Shown here: positions 1 through 7,845 of the stretch, one piece after another | Layout of the letters: the number at the start of each line of letters is the position of its first letter | Numbering within the stretch: the first letter of the stretch is position 1 | Source of the DNA: Woeseiaceae bacterium | Lineage (GTDB): Bacteria; Pseudomonadota; Gammaproteobacteria; Steroidobacterales; Woeseiaceae | Direction: 5' to 3' | Length of the DNA: 64,000 bases | Assembly: GCA_021773095.1 (NCBI GenBank) | Contig: JAJFKR010000027.1 | Coordinates: 1-64,000 of the forward strand | Position numbers and translations under genes: made by a program | The notes under the pieces: model-generated | The model's input: only the letters and a program-made list of their open reading frames with translations | The model's database searches: none | Told to the model about the DNA's origin: nothing

Positions 1-176
1 AACAAAGGGCTGCCAAAGATCGCTGCCAAGGTCGTTCTTGCCCGAAAAATAGTTAGAATCGCCTTCACACTGATGACCAATCAGCAATCCTTCATAAAAA
101 AGGAGATCGCCTATCGCTAATCGCCATAGAATCTCCTACAGCTGCGTTTCGCGCGCAGGGCGTGCTCCTACGGTAC
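1..176. other. Upstream region without a recognised gene
   Basis: No convincing coding sequence was found before the lexA promoter. A 15-codon frame beginning at 73 and ending at 120 is too short and unsupported. The only structured element is the REP-like palindrome described separately at 133-171. Confidence 0.6.
133..171 (-). repeat. REP-like palindromic element before lexA
   Basis: CTCCTAC occurs at 133-139 and again at 165-171. Between them CTGCG (142-146) and CGCAG (154-158) can pair as a hairpin. Read on the minus strand this gives GTAGGAG followed by a GC-rich stem, the general layout of the GTAGGAG class of repetitive extragenic palindromes. It ends six bases before the -35 of lexA. 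Assignment to a repeat family is inference, because copy number in the genome cannot be seen. Confidence 0.5.
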
Positions 177-204
177 TTGCACTATGCGAAGTACTGTATA
201 TAAT
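177..204 (+). promoter_or_regulatory. Probable sigma-70 promoter of lexA operon
   Basis: TTGCAC at 177-182 and TATAAT at 199-204 are separated by 16 bases. The -10 lies inside the first SOS box, so LexA bound there would block RNA polymerase. It should drive lexA, imuA, imuB and dnaE2. Confidence 0.65.
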
Positions 205-229
205 CCCAGCATACTGTGAATACATACAG
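194..229 (+). promoter_or_regulatory. Two LexA (SOS) boxes
   Basis: The second box, CTGTGAATACATACAG at 214-229, is a perfect CTGT-N8-ACAG palindrome. The first, CTGTATATAATCCCAG at 194-209, matches except for one base in the right half. Their starts are 20 bases apart, as in the tandem boxes of Escherichia coli lexA. They imply autoregulation of lexA and SOS induction of the mutagenesis genes behind it. Confidence 0.85.
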
Positions 230-240
230 GAACTGCTTAA

Positions 241-858
241 ATGCGCGAACTAACCCCAAGACAAAAACAAATTCTCGAATTAATTCAAGATGTTATCTAT
301 GAAACGGGCATGCCGCCGACACGCGCTGAGATCGCCCGCGAACTTGGTTTCAAGTCCGCTAATGCGGCTGAGGAACACCTGCGGGCACTGCAGCGTAAAG
401 GCGTGCTGGATCTGATCCCCGGCACATCGCGTGGCATCCAGCTGAAAGATTCCCTGCGCGATCAGATGGGTTTGCCGCTGGTGGGCCAGGTCGCTGCCGG
501 CAGCCCTATCCTCGCCGAGGAGCATATCGAGGCACATTACAGAATTGATCCGCAGTTGTTTAATCCCAAACCGCACTACCTGTTGCGCGTACAGGGGATG
601 AGTATGAAGAACGCCGGCATACTCGATGGTGACCTCGTTGCTGTGCACCGTACACCGGAGGTTCGCAGTCGGCAGATCATAGTTGCGCGGCTGGATGACG
701 AAGTGACGGTTAAACGCTACCGGCAAAAGGGTTCGATTGTGTCGTTATTGCCGGAAAACGAAGACTTTGAACCCATCCTGGTTGACCTGAAGGAACAGGA
801 GCTGGTCATTGAGGGTGTGGTCGTCGGTATTATTCGTGATGGCTTGTCGCTGCATTGA
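241..858 (+). CDS. lexA: LexA, SOS repressor
   Basis: This 205-residue protein is the transcriptional repressor of the SOS response; it dimerises on SOS boxes and cleaves itself when RecA filaments form. An N-terminal winged helix-turn-helix covers about residues 1-70, with the recognition region around [12 protein letters not shown] (from residue 26). The Ala86-Gly87 cleavage site lies in VAAGSP. Catalytic Ser121 (GMSM) and Lys158 (VTVKRY) are each shifted by two from the E. coli numbers. Length is normal. The ATG start lies just after the two SOS boxes, so the gene is autoregulated. It is followed after 12 bases by imuA, giving the lexA-imuA-imuB-dnaE2 arrangement. Confidence 0.97.
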   Translation: MRELTPRQKQILELIQDVIYETGMPPTRAEIARELGFKSANAAEEHLRALQRKGVLDLIPGTSRGIQLKDSLRDQMGLPLVGQVAAGSPILAEEHIEAHYRIDPQLFNPKPHYLLRVQGMSMKNAGILDGDLVAVHRTPEVRSRQIIVARLDDEVTVKRYRQKGSIVSLLPENEDFEPILVDLKEQELVIEGVVVGIIRDGLSLH

Positions 859-870
859 TGAGTTTGCAAA

Positions 871-1515
871 GTGAGTCTGGAGAAGCTACTCGAAAACCCG
901 CGAGTCTGGCGTGGCAGCCGCCAGGTCGACGCCCGATCCGGGCTTGCCAGTGGTTATCCTGAGCTCGATCGTTGTTTGCCCGGGGGTGGTTGGCCACTTG
1001 AGGCACTGACTGAAATTTTAATCGGGCAATACGGTATTGGTGAACTGCGTTTGCTGATGCCAGCACTGGCACGGCTCAGCACTGAAGAAACGCAGGCTCA
1101 ATACGATCATTCCGGCGCACACACCGAACCCGGCTGGATTGCCTGGATAGCCCCTCCATTCCAACCGTATGCACCGGCATTACAGCAGTGCGGCATCGAT
1201 TTATCTCGCATGCTTATCGTGCGACCAAAAGATGACAGCGAGTTGCTATGGTCTGCCGAACAGGCCTTATCGTCGGGTACGTGTGCGGCCGTATTATTGT
1301 GGCCCGACACACTCGATGATAAGGCCAGCCGGCGTTTGCAGCTGGCTGCCGAAAAAGGTCATAGCTGGGCGATTGCATTTCGTCCACTGAATGCACGACA
1401 GCAACCTTCTGCAGCGGCATTACGTTTGGAGCTGCAATCCACGGGGCAGGGTACTCGTGTTCATGTCTTAAAGAGTCGTGGTGGACGCCCGACAGTTTTA
1501 GACAGTCTTCTGTAG
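871..1515 (+). CDS. imuA: ImuA, RecA-like mutagenesis accessory protein
   Basis: This 214-residue protein is recognised by its SulA/RecA-like pattern (SGYPELDRCLPGGGWPLEALTEIL near the start, split here: SGYPELDRCLPGG then WPLEALTEIL) and by its place between lexA and imuB. ImuA is a RecA-related partner of ImuB and DnaE2 in SOS-induced translesion synthesis. The start is GTG at 871; an ATG at 859 runs into a stop after a few codons. It ends two bases before imuB, so the genes are probably co-translated. The N-terminal loop is related to a Walker A region but lacks an obvious intact GKT motif, as is usual for this family. Confidence 0.9.
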   Translation: MSLEKLLENPRVWRGSRQVDARSGLASGYPELDRCLPGGGWPLEALTEILIGQYGIGELRLLMPALARLSTEETQAQYDHSGAHTEPGWIAWIAPPFQPYAPALQQCGIDLSRMLIVRPKDDSELLWSAEQALSSGTCAAVLLWPDTLDDKASRRLQLAAEKGHSWAIAFRPLNARQQPSAAALRLELQSTGQGTRVHVLKSRGGRPTVLDSLL

Positions 1516-1517
1516 CC

Positions 1518-3212
1518 ATGCCACGAGCATGGAAATCACCCGTCACGCTACGGGACACCGCTCCGACTCCCGCTGCAGAACAGCAGGTATTGCCATTCGC
1601 GGAATCGGTACCACCGGTAAAGCCATTATCGGTCGCGCCAACGCAGGTAAAGCGTTTGTGGTTTTGTATCTGCCTGCCCAATCTTCCGCTGGAGGCTTGC
1701 CGTGAGACGGCCTCGTACGAGCGCGTCTTACGTGCGACATCGGTCGGCCGTGAGACGGCCTCGTACGAGCGCGTCTTACGCGCGACATCGGTCGGCCGTG
1801 AGACGGCCTCCTACAGGGGTCTGGCAATCGTCGAAGAGCAGCACGGTATCCACAGGGTATTGCAGGCTGATGCGGCCGCTACAGCGGCGGGGATTATGCC
1901 GGGTCAGTCGGCGAATGCAGCACTCGCACTACTACCAGCCCTGCGGCTTGAGGAACGCAGTCCGGTTCGTGAGCAGCAGGTGCTCGAAGCATTGGCAACC
2001 TGGCTGGAACGCTTTTCCTCATTTGTAAGCATTGCCGGAAAGAATGTATTGCTACTGGAGATAGCGGGCAGCCTGCGATTGTTCGGTGGACTGCCCAGTC
2101 TGCGGCGACAAGTGTCACAAGGGCTGGCTGCCCAGGGATTTTCTGCCGCCATGGCAATAGCGCCCACACCACTGGCTGCGACCTGGCTGGCAAGGGCCGG
2201 CCGGCGTAGCTGTATCCGGGCGGAAGAAAATCTTGGGCCCGCATTGCGCAAGTTGCCACTGGCTTGTCTGGACTGGCCGGCAGGACAACGTGAATCTCTG
2301 GCGGGTATGGGCATTACAAATATTGGCGATTGTTTGCGCCTGCCACGCGAAGGTTTTGCCCGACGCTTTGGTAGCCAACGATTACTCGAGCTTGATCGTG
2401 CCCTTGGCCATTTGCCGGACCCACGCGACTCATGGCGTGCCCCCGAACGTTTCTGTGCCGATTACGAGATGCTCGAAGAGCAATCGGATCGCGAGTTGTT
2501 GCTCCCTGTTTGTCGCGAGTTGTTGTTAGCTCATGAACAATTTCTGTTGGCACGACAGCTCGGTACACAGCGCTTGTGTTTCAGTTTTTTTCACCTCAAA
2601 AGTACAGCGACAGAATTGCGACTGGGTTCTGCGTTTGCGGACCGCTCTACCGATCGCTGGTTTGATCTTCTTAAGATTCGCTTCGAGTCTGTGCGTCTTC
2701 AGGAAGCTGTTATTGCCGTGCGCTTACAGAGCGGTCTGTCACAGCCACTGCAGGCCGAGACGGCTCGCCTTTGCTTCGATACCAAGGCGGGAAATGAAAG
2801 ACGCCGTTATTCCATAGCGCAACTGGCAGAGCGTCTTGTTGCGCGTATCGGGGGGGGGGCAGTGAATGCATTAACAATGGTTGCTGAGCATCGTCCCGAG
2901 TACGCATGGAAGGTGCAAAATCCTTTGTCGGACGGTTCCAACAGCACTTTAAACACAAGAGATGGCATCAAACGTCCGCTGTGGATGTTACCGGAGCCCG
3001 CTTTGTTACCGGCAGACAGTGGTTACCCGTTGCACAAGGGATGCCGTCTGACACTGCTGGAGGGCCCCGAACGGCTCGAGACGGGCTGGTGGGATGAGCA
3101 GGGCATCTCGCGCGACTATTACACGGCGATTAATGGTGCAGGTATACGTTTATGGGTGTTTCGTAACCGGCAGCGAACGCCGAACTGGTATCTGCATGGC
3201 ATCTTTGGATGA
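1518..3212 (+). CDS. imuB: ImuB, Y-family polymerase-like mutasome protein
   Basis: This 564-residue Y-family DNA polymerase homologue bridges DnaE2, ImuA and the sliding clamp in the SOS mutasome. The region matching polymerase strand 1 (RLWFCICLPNLPLE, about residues 46-59) has no catalytic Asp, as expected for the non-catalytic ImuB group. The fingers/thumb-like part continues through ITNIGDCLRLPREGFARRFG, and the C-terminus ends in the typical WYLHGIFG. Two features are odd. Residues 62-99 are encoded by a tandem palindromic repeat (1701-1817) giving two copies of RETASYERVLRATSVG plus RETASY. Residues Gly445-447 are encoded within a run of ten G. The frame is intact through both. It overlaps dnaE2 by 17 bases. 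Confidence 0.93.
   Translation: MPRAWKSPVTLRDTAPTPAAEQQVLPFAESVPPVKPLSVAPTQVKRLWFCICLPNLPLEACRETASYERVLRATSVGRETASYERVLRATSVGRETASYRGLAIVEEQHGIHRVLQADAAATAAGIMPGQSANAALALLPALRLEERSPVREQQVLEALATWLERFSSFVSIAGKNVLLLEIAGSLRLFGGLPSLRRQVSQGLAAQGFSAAMAIAPTPLAATWLARAGRRSCIRAEENLGPALRKLPLACLDWPAGQRESLAGMGITNIGDCLRLPREGFARRFGSQRLLELDRALGHLPDPRDSWRAPERFCADYEMLEEQSDRELLLPVCRELLLAHEQFLLARQLGTQRLCFSFFHLKSTATELRLGSAFADRSTDRWFDLLKIRFESVRLQEAVIAVRLQSGLSQPLQAETARLCFDTKAGNERRRYSIAQLAERLVARIGGGAVNALTMVAEHRPEYAWKVQNPLSDGSNSTLNTRDGIKRPLWMLPEPALLPADSGYPLHKGCRLTLLEGPERLETGWWDEQGISRDYYTAINGAGIRLWVFRNRQRTPNWYLHGIFG
1701..1817. repeat. BIME-like tandem palindromic repeats inside imuB
   Basis: A 48-base unit occurs at 1702-1749 and 1750-1797, with a partial third copy at 1798-1817. 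Each unit holds stems GGCCGT/ACGGCC, CTCGTACGAG and GCGCGT/ACGCGC. These read as two inverted REP monomers separated by ATCG. The last copy ends CTCCTAC, the complement of GTAGGAG. Copies 1 and 2 differ at one base (ACGTGC versus ACGCGC). Because 48 is divisible by three, copy number can change without breaking the imuB frame. Confidence 0.85.
2850..2859 (+). repeat. Ten-base poly-G tract in imuB
   Basis: An uninterrupted run of ten G lies in the imuB coding region and encodes Gly445-Gly447 plus the first base of the Ala448 codon. Homopolymers of this length are prone to slippage. As given, the reading frame is open. Confidence 0.9.
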
Positions 3213-6200
3213 CCCGATACCCGTAAGCTGCCGCTATGCCGAACTGCACGCGCTGAGCAACTTTACGTTCCTGCGCGGCGCCTCCCATCCTGAGGAACTC
3301 GTAGCGACGGCAGCAGCACTTGGCTACGAAGCACTCGCCATCACCGATGAATGCTCGATGTCCGGCATCGTGCGGGCGCATGCGGCGGCAAAGGAGGCCG
3401 GGCTTAAGAAGCTGATTGTCGGTTCCGAGTTACGCTTGCGCAGTGGCCGAAAACTGGTGGTACTGGCGCAAAACATCAAGGGTTACGCAGCACTTTGCCA
3501 GCTCATATCCAAGGCACGCCGTGCAGCCGCAAAAGGGCTTTATGAACTGACTCGACTCGACTTCGAAGACGGCCTGCCTGACTGCCTCGTGTTATGGGTT
3601 CCGGACAGGGACCTGGTGCTCGATGTGGAGGATCACTGGATACGGGAAACCTTTCGGGATCGACTCTGGATAGCGGTTGAGTTGCTGGCCGACGGACGGC
3701 AGCGAGAACAACTCGACAGGCTTCGTGACGAAGGCCGGCGCTTGAAATTGCCGCTGGTAGCCAGTGGTGACGTTCATATGCACGTTCGCGCACGCCGTAT
3801 ATTGCAGGATACCGTGACGGCGATTCGTACCGGCACGACGGTCGATAATGCCGGCTTCGCGTTGTACTCCAACGGTGAGCGGCATTTGCGCTCACTTGCC
3901 GTACTCGCACATGCGTATCCCGCCGATTTACTGGCGGAATCAGTACGTATTGCCGACAGCATCCATTTTTCCCTGGATGAACTTTGTTACGAATATCCTG
4001 ACGAGCTGGTGCCAGACGGAGAGACGGCGGGCTCTTACCTTAGAAAACTCACCGAGGCGGGCATGCGGCGTCGCTGGCCGGAGGGTACTCCGGCCAAAGT
4101 CATCACTCTCGTTGTACACGAATTGAAACTGATCGCAGAGCTTCAATACGAATCGTACTTTCTAACGGTGCAGGACATTGTTGCTTTTGCCCGGTCAAAA
4201 AACATCCTCTGCCAGGGAAGAGGTTCAGCTGCAAATTCGGCCGTGTGTTTTTGTCTGGGAATTACAGAGGTTGATCCTGGACGCATGCAGGTGCTTGTCG
4301 AGCGTTTCATTTCGAAGGAGCGTAACGAGCCGCCTGATATAGACGTTGACTTCGAACACGAGCGCCGTGAAGAAGTCATCCAGTACATCTATAACAAGTA
4401 CGGCCGGGAACGTGCTGCACTGGCGGCCACGGTCATTACTTACCGCCCGCGCAGTGCATTGCGTGATGTCGGCAAGGTGCTGGGTTTAAGCGAACTGCAG
4501 GTCAGTCGTCTTTCCCGTTCGATGCAGTGGTGGGATGGTCGCAAGGTTGATGACAGCCGTATTCTTGAAGCTGGCCTGGATCCCGGTAGCCCGGTTATCC
4601 GGCGTCTCATGTACCTGGTGGGTGAAATCATGGGATTTCCGCGGCATCTTTCGCAGCATGTCGGCGGTTTTGTTATATCCGATGCACCGTTGCACGAACT
4701 CGTACCCATCGAGAACGCGGCGATGCCCGATCGTACGGTGATCCAGTGGGAGAAGAATGACCTGGAAGATCTCGGGCTTCTCAAGGTCGATGTTCTGGGT
4801 CTGGGAATGTTGACGGCTATTCGACGCAGTTTTGATCTGATTCGTGATTTTGATGGCCGGGATTACACGTTGGCGACAGTCCCGGCAGAAGATCCACTGG
4901 TGTACGACATGATTTGCGACGGTGACACGATGGGTGTATTTCAAATCGAGTCACGTGCCCAGATGGCGATGTTGCCAAGACTTAAACCGCGTTGTTACTA
5001 CGACCTTGTTATAGAAGTTGCGATCATCCGGCCTGGCCCGATTCAGGGTGACATGGTGCATCCTTATTTACGTCGCAGAAATGGTGAGGAAGCGGTCGAT
5101 TACCCCAGCGAAGAGGTTAAGGGCGTATTGCAACGGACTCTGGGTGTACCGATCTTCCAGGAGCAGGTCATGCAACTTGCGGTTGTTGCGGCCGGTTTTA
5201 CGCCGGGTGAGGCTGACCAATTGCGGCGGGCGATGGCCGCCTGGAAGCGACGCGGCGGGTTGGATCCGTTTGAAGACAAGCTGATTAACGGCATGCGCGA
5301 ACGTGGCTACGACGAGGACTTCGCGAGGCAGATATTTCGTCAGATCAAGGGCTTTGGTGAATACGGTTTTCCGGAATCACATTCCGCGAGTTTTGCATTG
5401 CTCGTTTACGTATCGTGCTGGCTGAAGCGTCATACGCCCGCTGCGTTTACCTGTGCCTTGTTGAACAGCCAGCCCATGGGTTTTTATTCGGCCGCACAGC
5501 TTGTTCAGGATGTTCGCCGTCACGGCGTTGAGGTACGTGCTGTCGATATTAATGAGAGTAGCTGGGATTGCAGTCTGGAGGTCGGTGAGGAGGGCGCTGC
5601 TGTTTTACGGCTTGGTTTGCGAATGGTTAAGGGCCTTTCCGAAGAAGCCGGGCAAAGAGTTGTTACCGAACGTGAAAATGCTCAGTACGAGGAGGTACAG
5701 AATTTGCTTGAAAGAACGCACCTCGACCGGCGTGAGCTGGGTTTGCTGGCAACATCGGGTGCATTACGTGTGCTGTCTGGCGATCGGCACAAGGCACGTT
5801 GGGCCGTTGCGGGGGCGGAGAAACCGATGCCCTTATTTCAGTCAATGGATCGGTATGAAGCTGCGCCGCTCTTAAAGAAACCGACCGAAGGCCAGAACAT
5901 CGTTGCCGACTATCAAAGTACCGGCTTAACGCTCGAGCGGCATCCGATGTGTTTGTTGCGACGGCACCTGGATCGTTATGACTACGCGGTGGCCGGGCAT
6001 TTGGCCAGCATGAATAGTGGTCAGCGTATCAACGTTGCCGGGCTGGTTATTACCAAGCAGCGCCCTGCAACAGCGAGCGGTGTCACGTTTGTAACGCTGG
6101 AAGATGAAACCGGGCAGATCAATCTGATTGTCTGGAAAAAAATAGCAGAGGAATTTCGTTCGGCACTATTAAGTGCCCGCTTGCTGGGAATAGCGGGTGA

Positions 6201-6303
6201 GTTACAGATCGAAGGGAAGGTCATTCATGTTATTGCACGCCGACTATTCGACCACACCGATATGCTCGGTGGGCTCAGCGTGCATTCCCGGGATTTCCGT
6301 TAA
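3196..6303 (+). CDS. dnaE2: DnaE2, error-prone DNA polymerase III alpha
   Basis: This 1035-residue C-family polymerase performs SOS-induced mutagenic translesion synthesis together with ImuA and ImuB. It has an N-terminal PHP domain (YAELHALSNFTFLRGASHPEEL), then the polymerase core. Catalytic aspartates are present in EPPDIDVDF (Asp383 and Asp385) and LLKVDVLGLG (Asp532). A helix-hairpin-helix and an OB-fold region (INVAGLVITKQRPATASGV) follow. The C-terminal extension found in replicative DnaE is absent, fitting DnaE2. The ATG at 3196 gives the expected N-terminus; longer in-frame starts lie inside imuB. It is the last gene of the operon and convergent with the type II secretion genes. Confidence 0.95.
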   Translation: MASLDDPIPVSCRYAELHALSNFTFLRGASHPEELVATAAALGYEALAITDECSMSGIVRAHAAAKEAGLKKLIVGSELRLRSGRKLVVLAQNIKGYAALCQLISKARRAAAKGLYELTRLDFEDGLPDCLVLWVPDRDLVLDVEDHWIRETFRDRLWIAVELLADGRQREQLDRLRDEGRRLKLPLVASGDVHMHVRARRILQDTVTAIRTGTTVDNAGFALYSNGERHLRSLAVLAHAYPADLLAESVRIADSIHFSLDELCYEYPDELVPDGETAGSYLRKLTEAGMRRRWPEGTPAKVITLVVHELKLIAELQYESYFLTVQDIVAFARSKNILCQGRGSAANSAVCFCLGITEVDPGRMQVLVERFISKERNEPPDIDVDFEHERREEVIQYIYNKYGRERAALAATVITYRPRSALRDVGKVLGLSELQVSRLSRSMQWWDGRKVDDSRILEAGLDPGSPVIRRLMYLVGEIMGFPRHLSQHVGGFVISDAPLHELVPIENAAMPDRTVIQWEKNDLEDLGLLKVDVLGLGMLTAIRRSFDLIRDFDGRDYTLATVPAEDPLVYDMICDGDTMGVFQIESRAQMAMLPRLKPRCYYDLVIEVAIIRPGPIQGDMVHPYLRRRNGEEAVDYPSEEVKGVLQRTLGVPIFQEQVMQLAVVAAGFTPGEADQLRRAMAAWKRRGGLDPFEDKLINGMRERGYDEDFARQIFRQIKGFGEYGFPESHSASFALLVYVSCWLKRHTPAAFTCALLNSQPMGFYSAAQLVQDVRRHGVEVRAVDINESSWDCSLEVGEEGAAVLRLGLRMVKGLSEEAGQRVVTERENAQYEEVQNLLERTHLDRRELGLLATSGALRVLSGDRHKARWAVAGAEKPMPLFQSMDRYEAAPLLKKPTEGQNIVADYQSTGLTLERHPMCLLRRHLDRYDYAVAGHLASMNSGQRINVAGLVITKQRPATASGVTFVTLEDETGQINLIVWKKIAEEFRSALLSARLLGIAGELQIEGKVIHVIARRLFDHTDMLGGLSVHSRDFR

Positions 6304-6309
6304 CCCGAG

Positions 6310-6591
6310 TTATAAATCTTCGTCGAGATTGAAGTTGTAAGTACTGCCGAATTCGTCATCCTGCTGATCACGAAGTGCCTCGATTTTCTTTCGAACCTCG
6401 CGATTGTGGGCTGCATCATTCGGGTCTTCGGCATCAATCTTCGCGACCAGTTCATCGACCTTAATTTTCGCCGTCGAATCATCAATGATGTCATCGTCAG
6501 CAGTAAGATCGATTTCATCCTCCGCGACCTTGGTTGAGGAATCCTCTGCTACCTGATCCTTGTCATCAGGTTCATCAATGTCGCCAGTCAT
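6310..6591 (-). CDS. Small acidic protein after gspF
   Basis: This 93-residue protein of unknown function is very rich in Asp and Glu (for example DEIDLTADDDIIDD). It has a basic patch, NREVRKKIEALRDQQDDEF, in the last third, then an aromatic and acidic tail ending NLDEDL. No signal peptide or membrane segment is visible. It begins 27 bases after gspF on the same strand and so may be the last gene of the gsp operon. The basic heptad-like stretch suggests a short helix that could bind a partner, which is inference. It is more likely real than spurious, because its codon use resembles its neighbours and it fills the gap between two operons. Confidence 0.65.
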   Translation of the reverse strand: MTGDIDEPDDKDQVAEDSSTKVAEDEIDLTADDDIIDDSTAKIKVDELVAKIDAEDPNDAAHNREVRKKIEALRDQQDDEFGSTYNFNLDEDL

Positions 6592-6618
6592 TGCATACCT
6601 CGTCGGGTTAAAGGCTGA

Positions 6619-7833
6619 TTATCGAATCAGGTTGTTGAGCTCAAAAATAGGTAACAAAATAGCGAGTACGATCGTCAATACAACGCCACCCATCAGAACG
6701 ATCACCAACGGTTGCAATATACCAAGTAATGTGGCGATAAGGCCATTGACTTCCCGTTCCTGACCGGCCGCGGCGCGACCCAGCATTTCTTCCAGCTTGC
6801 CACCCGCCTCACCACTCGATATCAGGTGAATCATCATCGGCGGAAACAACTTGCTAATAGCCAGCGACTTACTGATCGATGCGCCTTCTCTGACCCGAAT
6901 GGTTGCTTCAACAACGGCATCGCGCATCGGTAAATTTTCGATGACCTCGGCCGCGATCTTGAGTGCCTCGAGGATCGGCACGCCGCTGCCGGCAAGAATG
7001 CTCAGTGTGCGTGTGAAACGTGCGGTGTTAATACCGCGAGTCAGCCGCCCGGTGATCGGCATGCGCAACAAGAATCGGTGATAACGGCGACGGGGACCGT
7101 CTTCCTGCAGGATGCGCCACACTCCGTACGCCAAAGCGATGATGCCCACGATCAACACTAGCCAGTGGTCTCTCAGGAAGTCACTGGTCGCAATCAGGCC
7201 GCGTGTCAGGCCCGGTAACTCCGCCTGCGTACTCTGAAATACTCCCACGATTTTTGGTACGACGGTTGCCAGCATGAAGCTGATAATGGCGATTGCCATG
7301 ACGATCAACGCGGCCGGATATACCATTGCGTTGGTGATGTTCTGGCGCAATTCCTGCCGGGCTTCGGTGTAATCGGCGAGGCGCTCGAGGACAATGTCCA
7401 GGTGCCCGGATTGTTCACCGGCCGCGACGGTCGCCCGATAGAGTTCAGGAAATGCCTGTGGAAAATCACTGAGTCCATCGGCCAGCGTATAACCTTCCAT
7501 GACCTTCGCACGGACACCCAGCAGTATGCTTTTGGTGCGTGGATTGTCATTTTGCTGCGATACGGCCAGTAACGATTCCTCAAGCGGCATTCCGGACTGC
7601 GATAATGAAGCCAGTTGCCTCGTTACTAGCGCGAGCTCCGCGGACGAGATTCCCTTGCGAAACGAAAAACTGCGTTGCCGACGGGCCTCTTTCTGGGCGA
7701 CCTCAGTGACGCTGACGGGTAACAATTGGCGGTCACGCAATAACTGTCTGACGTGTTTCGGTGTGTCACCTTCGAGCAGTCCCCTGGCCTGCTTGCCAGC
7801 TTGATCCATTGCAACATATTCGAACGCGCCCAT
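6619..7833 (-). CDS. gspF: GspF, type II secretion inner-membrane platform protein
   Basis: This 404-residue protein is of normal length for the polytopic membrane protein that links the GspE ATPase to the pseudopilus. It has two repeated T2SSF domains (about residues 70-190 and 270-395). Membrane segments are near residues 170-195 (YPAALIVMAIAIISFMLATV), 220-240 (LVLIVGIIALAYGVW) and 375-397 (PLVIVLMGGVVLTIVLAILL). The conserved pattern GMPLEESLLAVSQQ occurs in the first domain. It lies 12 bases downstream of gspE in the gspC-D-E-F operon. Confidence 0.95.
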   Translation of the reverse strand: MGAFEYVAMDQAGKQARGLLEGDTPKHVRQLLRDRQLLPVSVTEVAQKEARRQRSFSFRKGISSAELALVTRQLASLSQSGMPLEESLLAVSQQNDNPRTKSILLGVRAKVMEGYTLADGLSDFPQAFPELYRATVAAGEQSGHLDIVLERLADYTEARQELRQNITNAMVYPAALIVMAIAIISFMLATVVPKIVGVFQSTQAELPGLTRGLIATSDFLRDHWLVLIVGIIALAYGVWRILQEDGPRRRYHRFLLRMPITGRLTRGINTARFTRTLSILAGSGVPILEALKIAAEVIENLPMRDAVVEATIRVREGASISKSLAISKLFPPMMIHLISSGEAGGKLEEMLGRAAAGQEREVNGLIATLLGILQPLVIVLMGGVVLTIVLAILLPIFELNNLIR

Positions 7834-7845
7834 TTAGTAATACTA

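Noticed and set aside
73-120. 15-codon ATG frame upstream of lexA
   Set aside because: Too short, no ribosome binding site, and no sign of a leader function.
1701-1817. Repeats in imuB considered as a CRISPR array
   Set aside because: The units are contiguous without unique spacers and lie in a coding frame.
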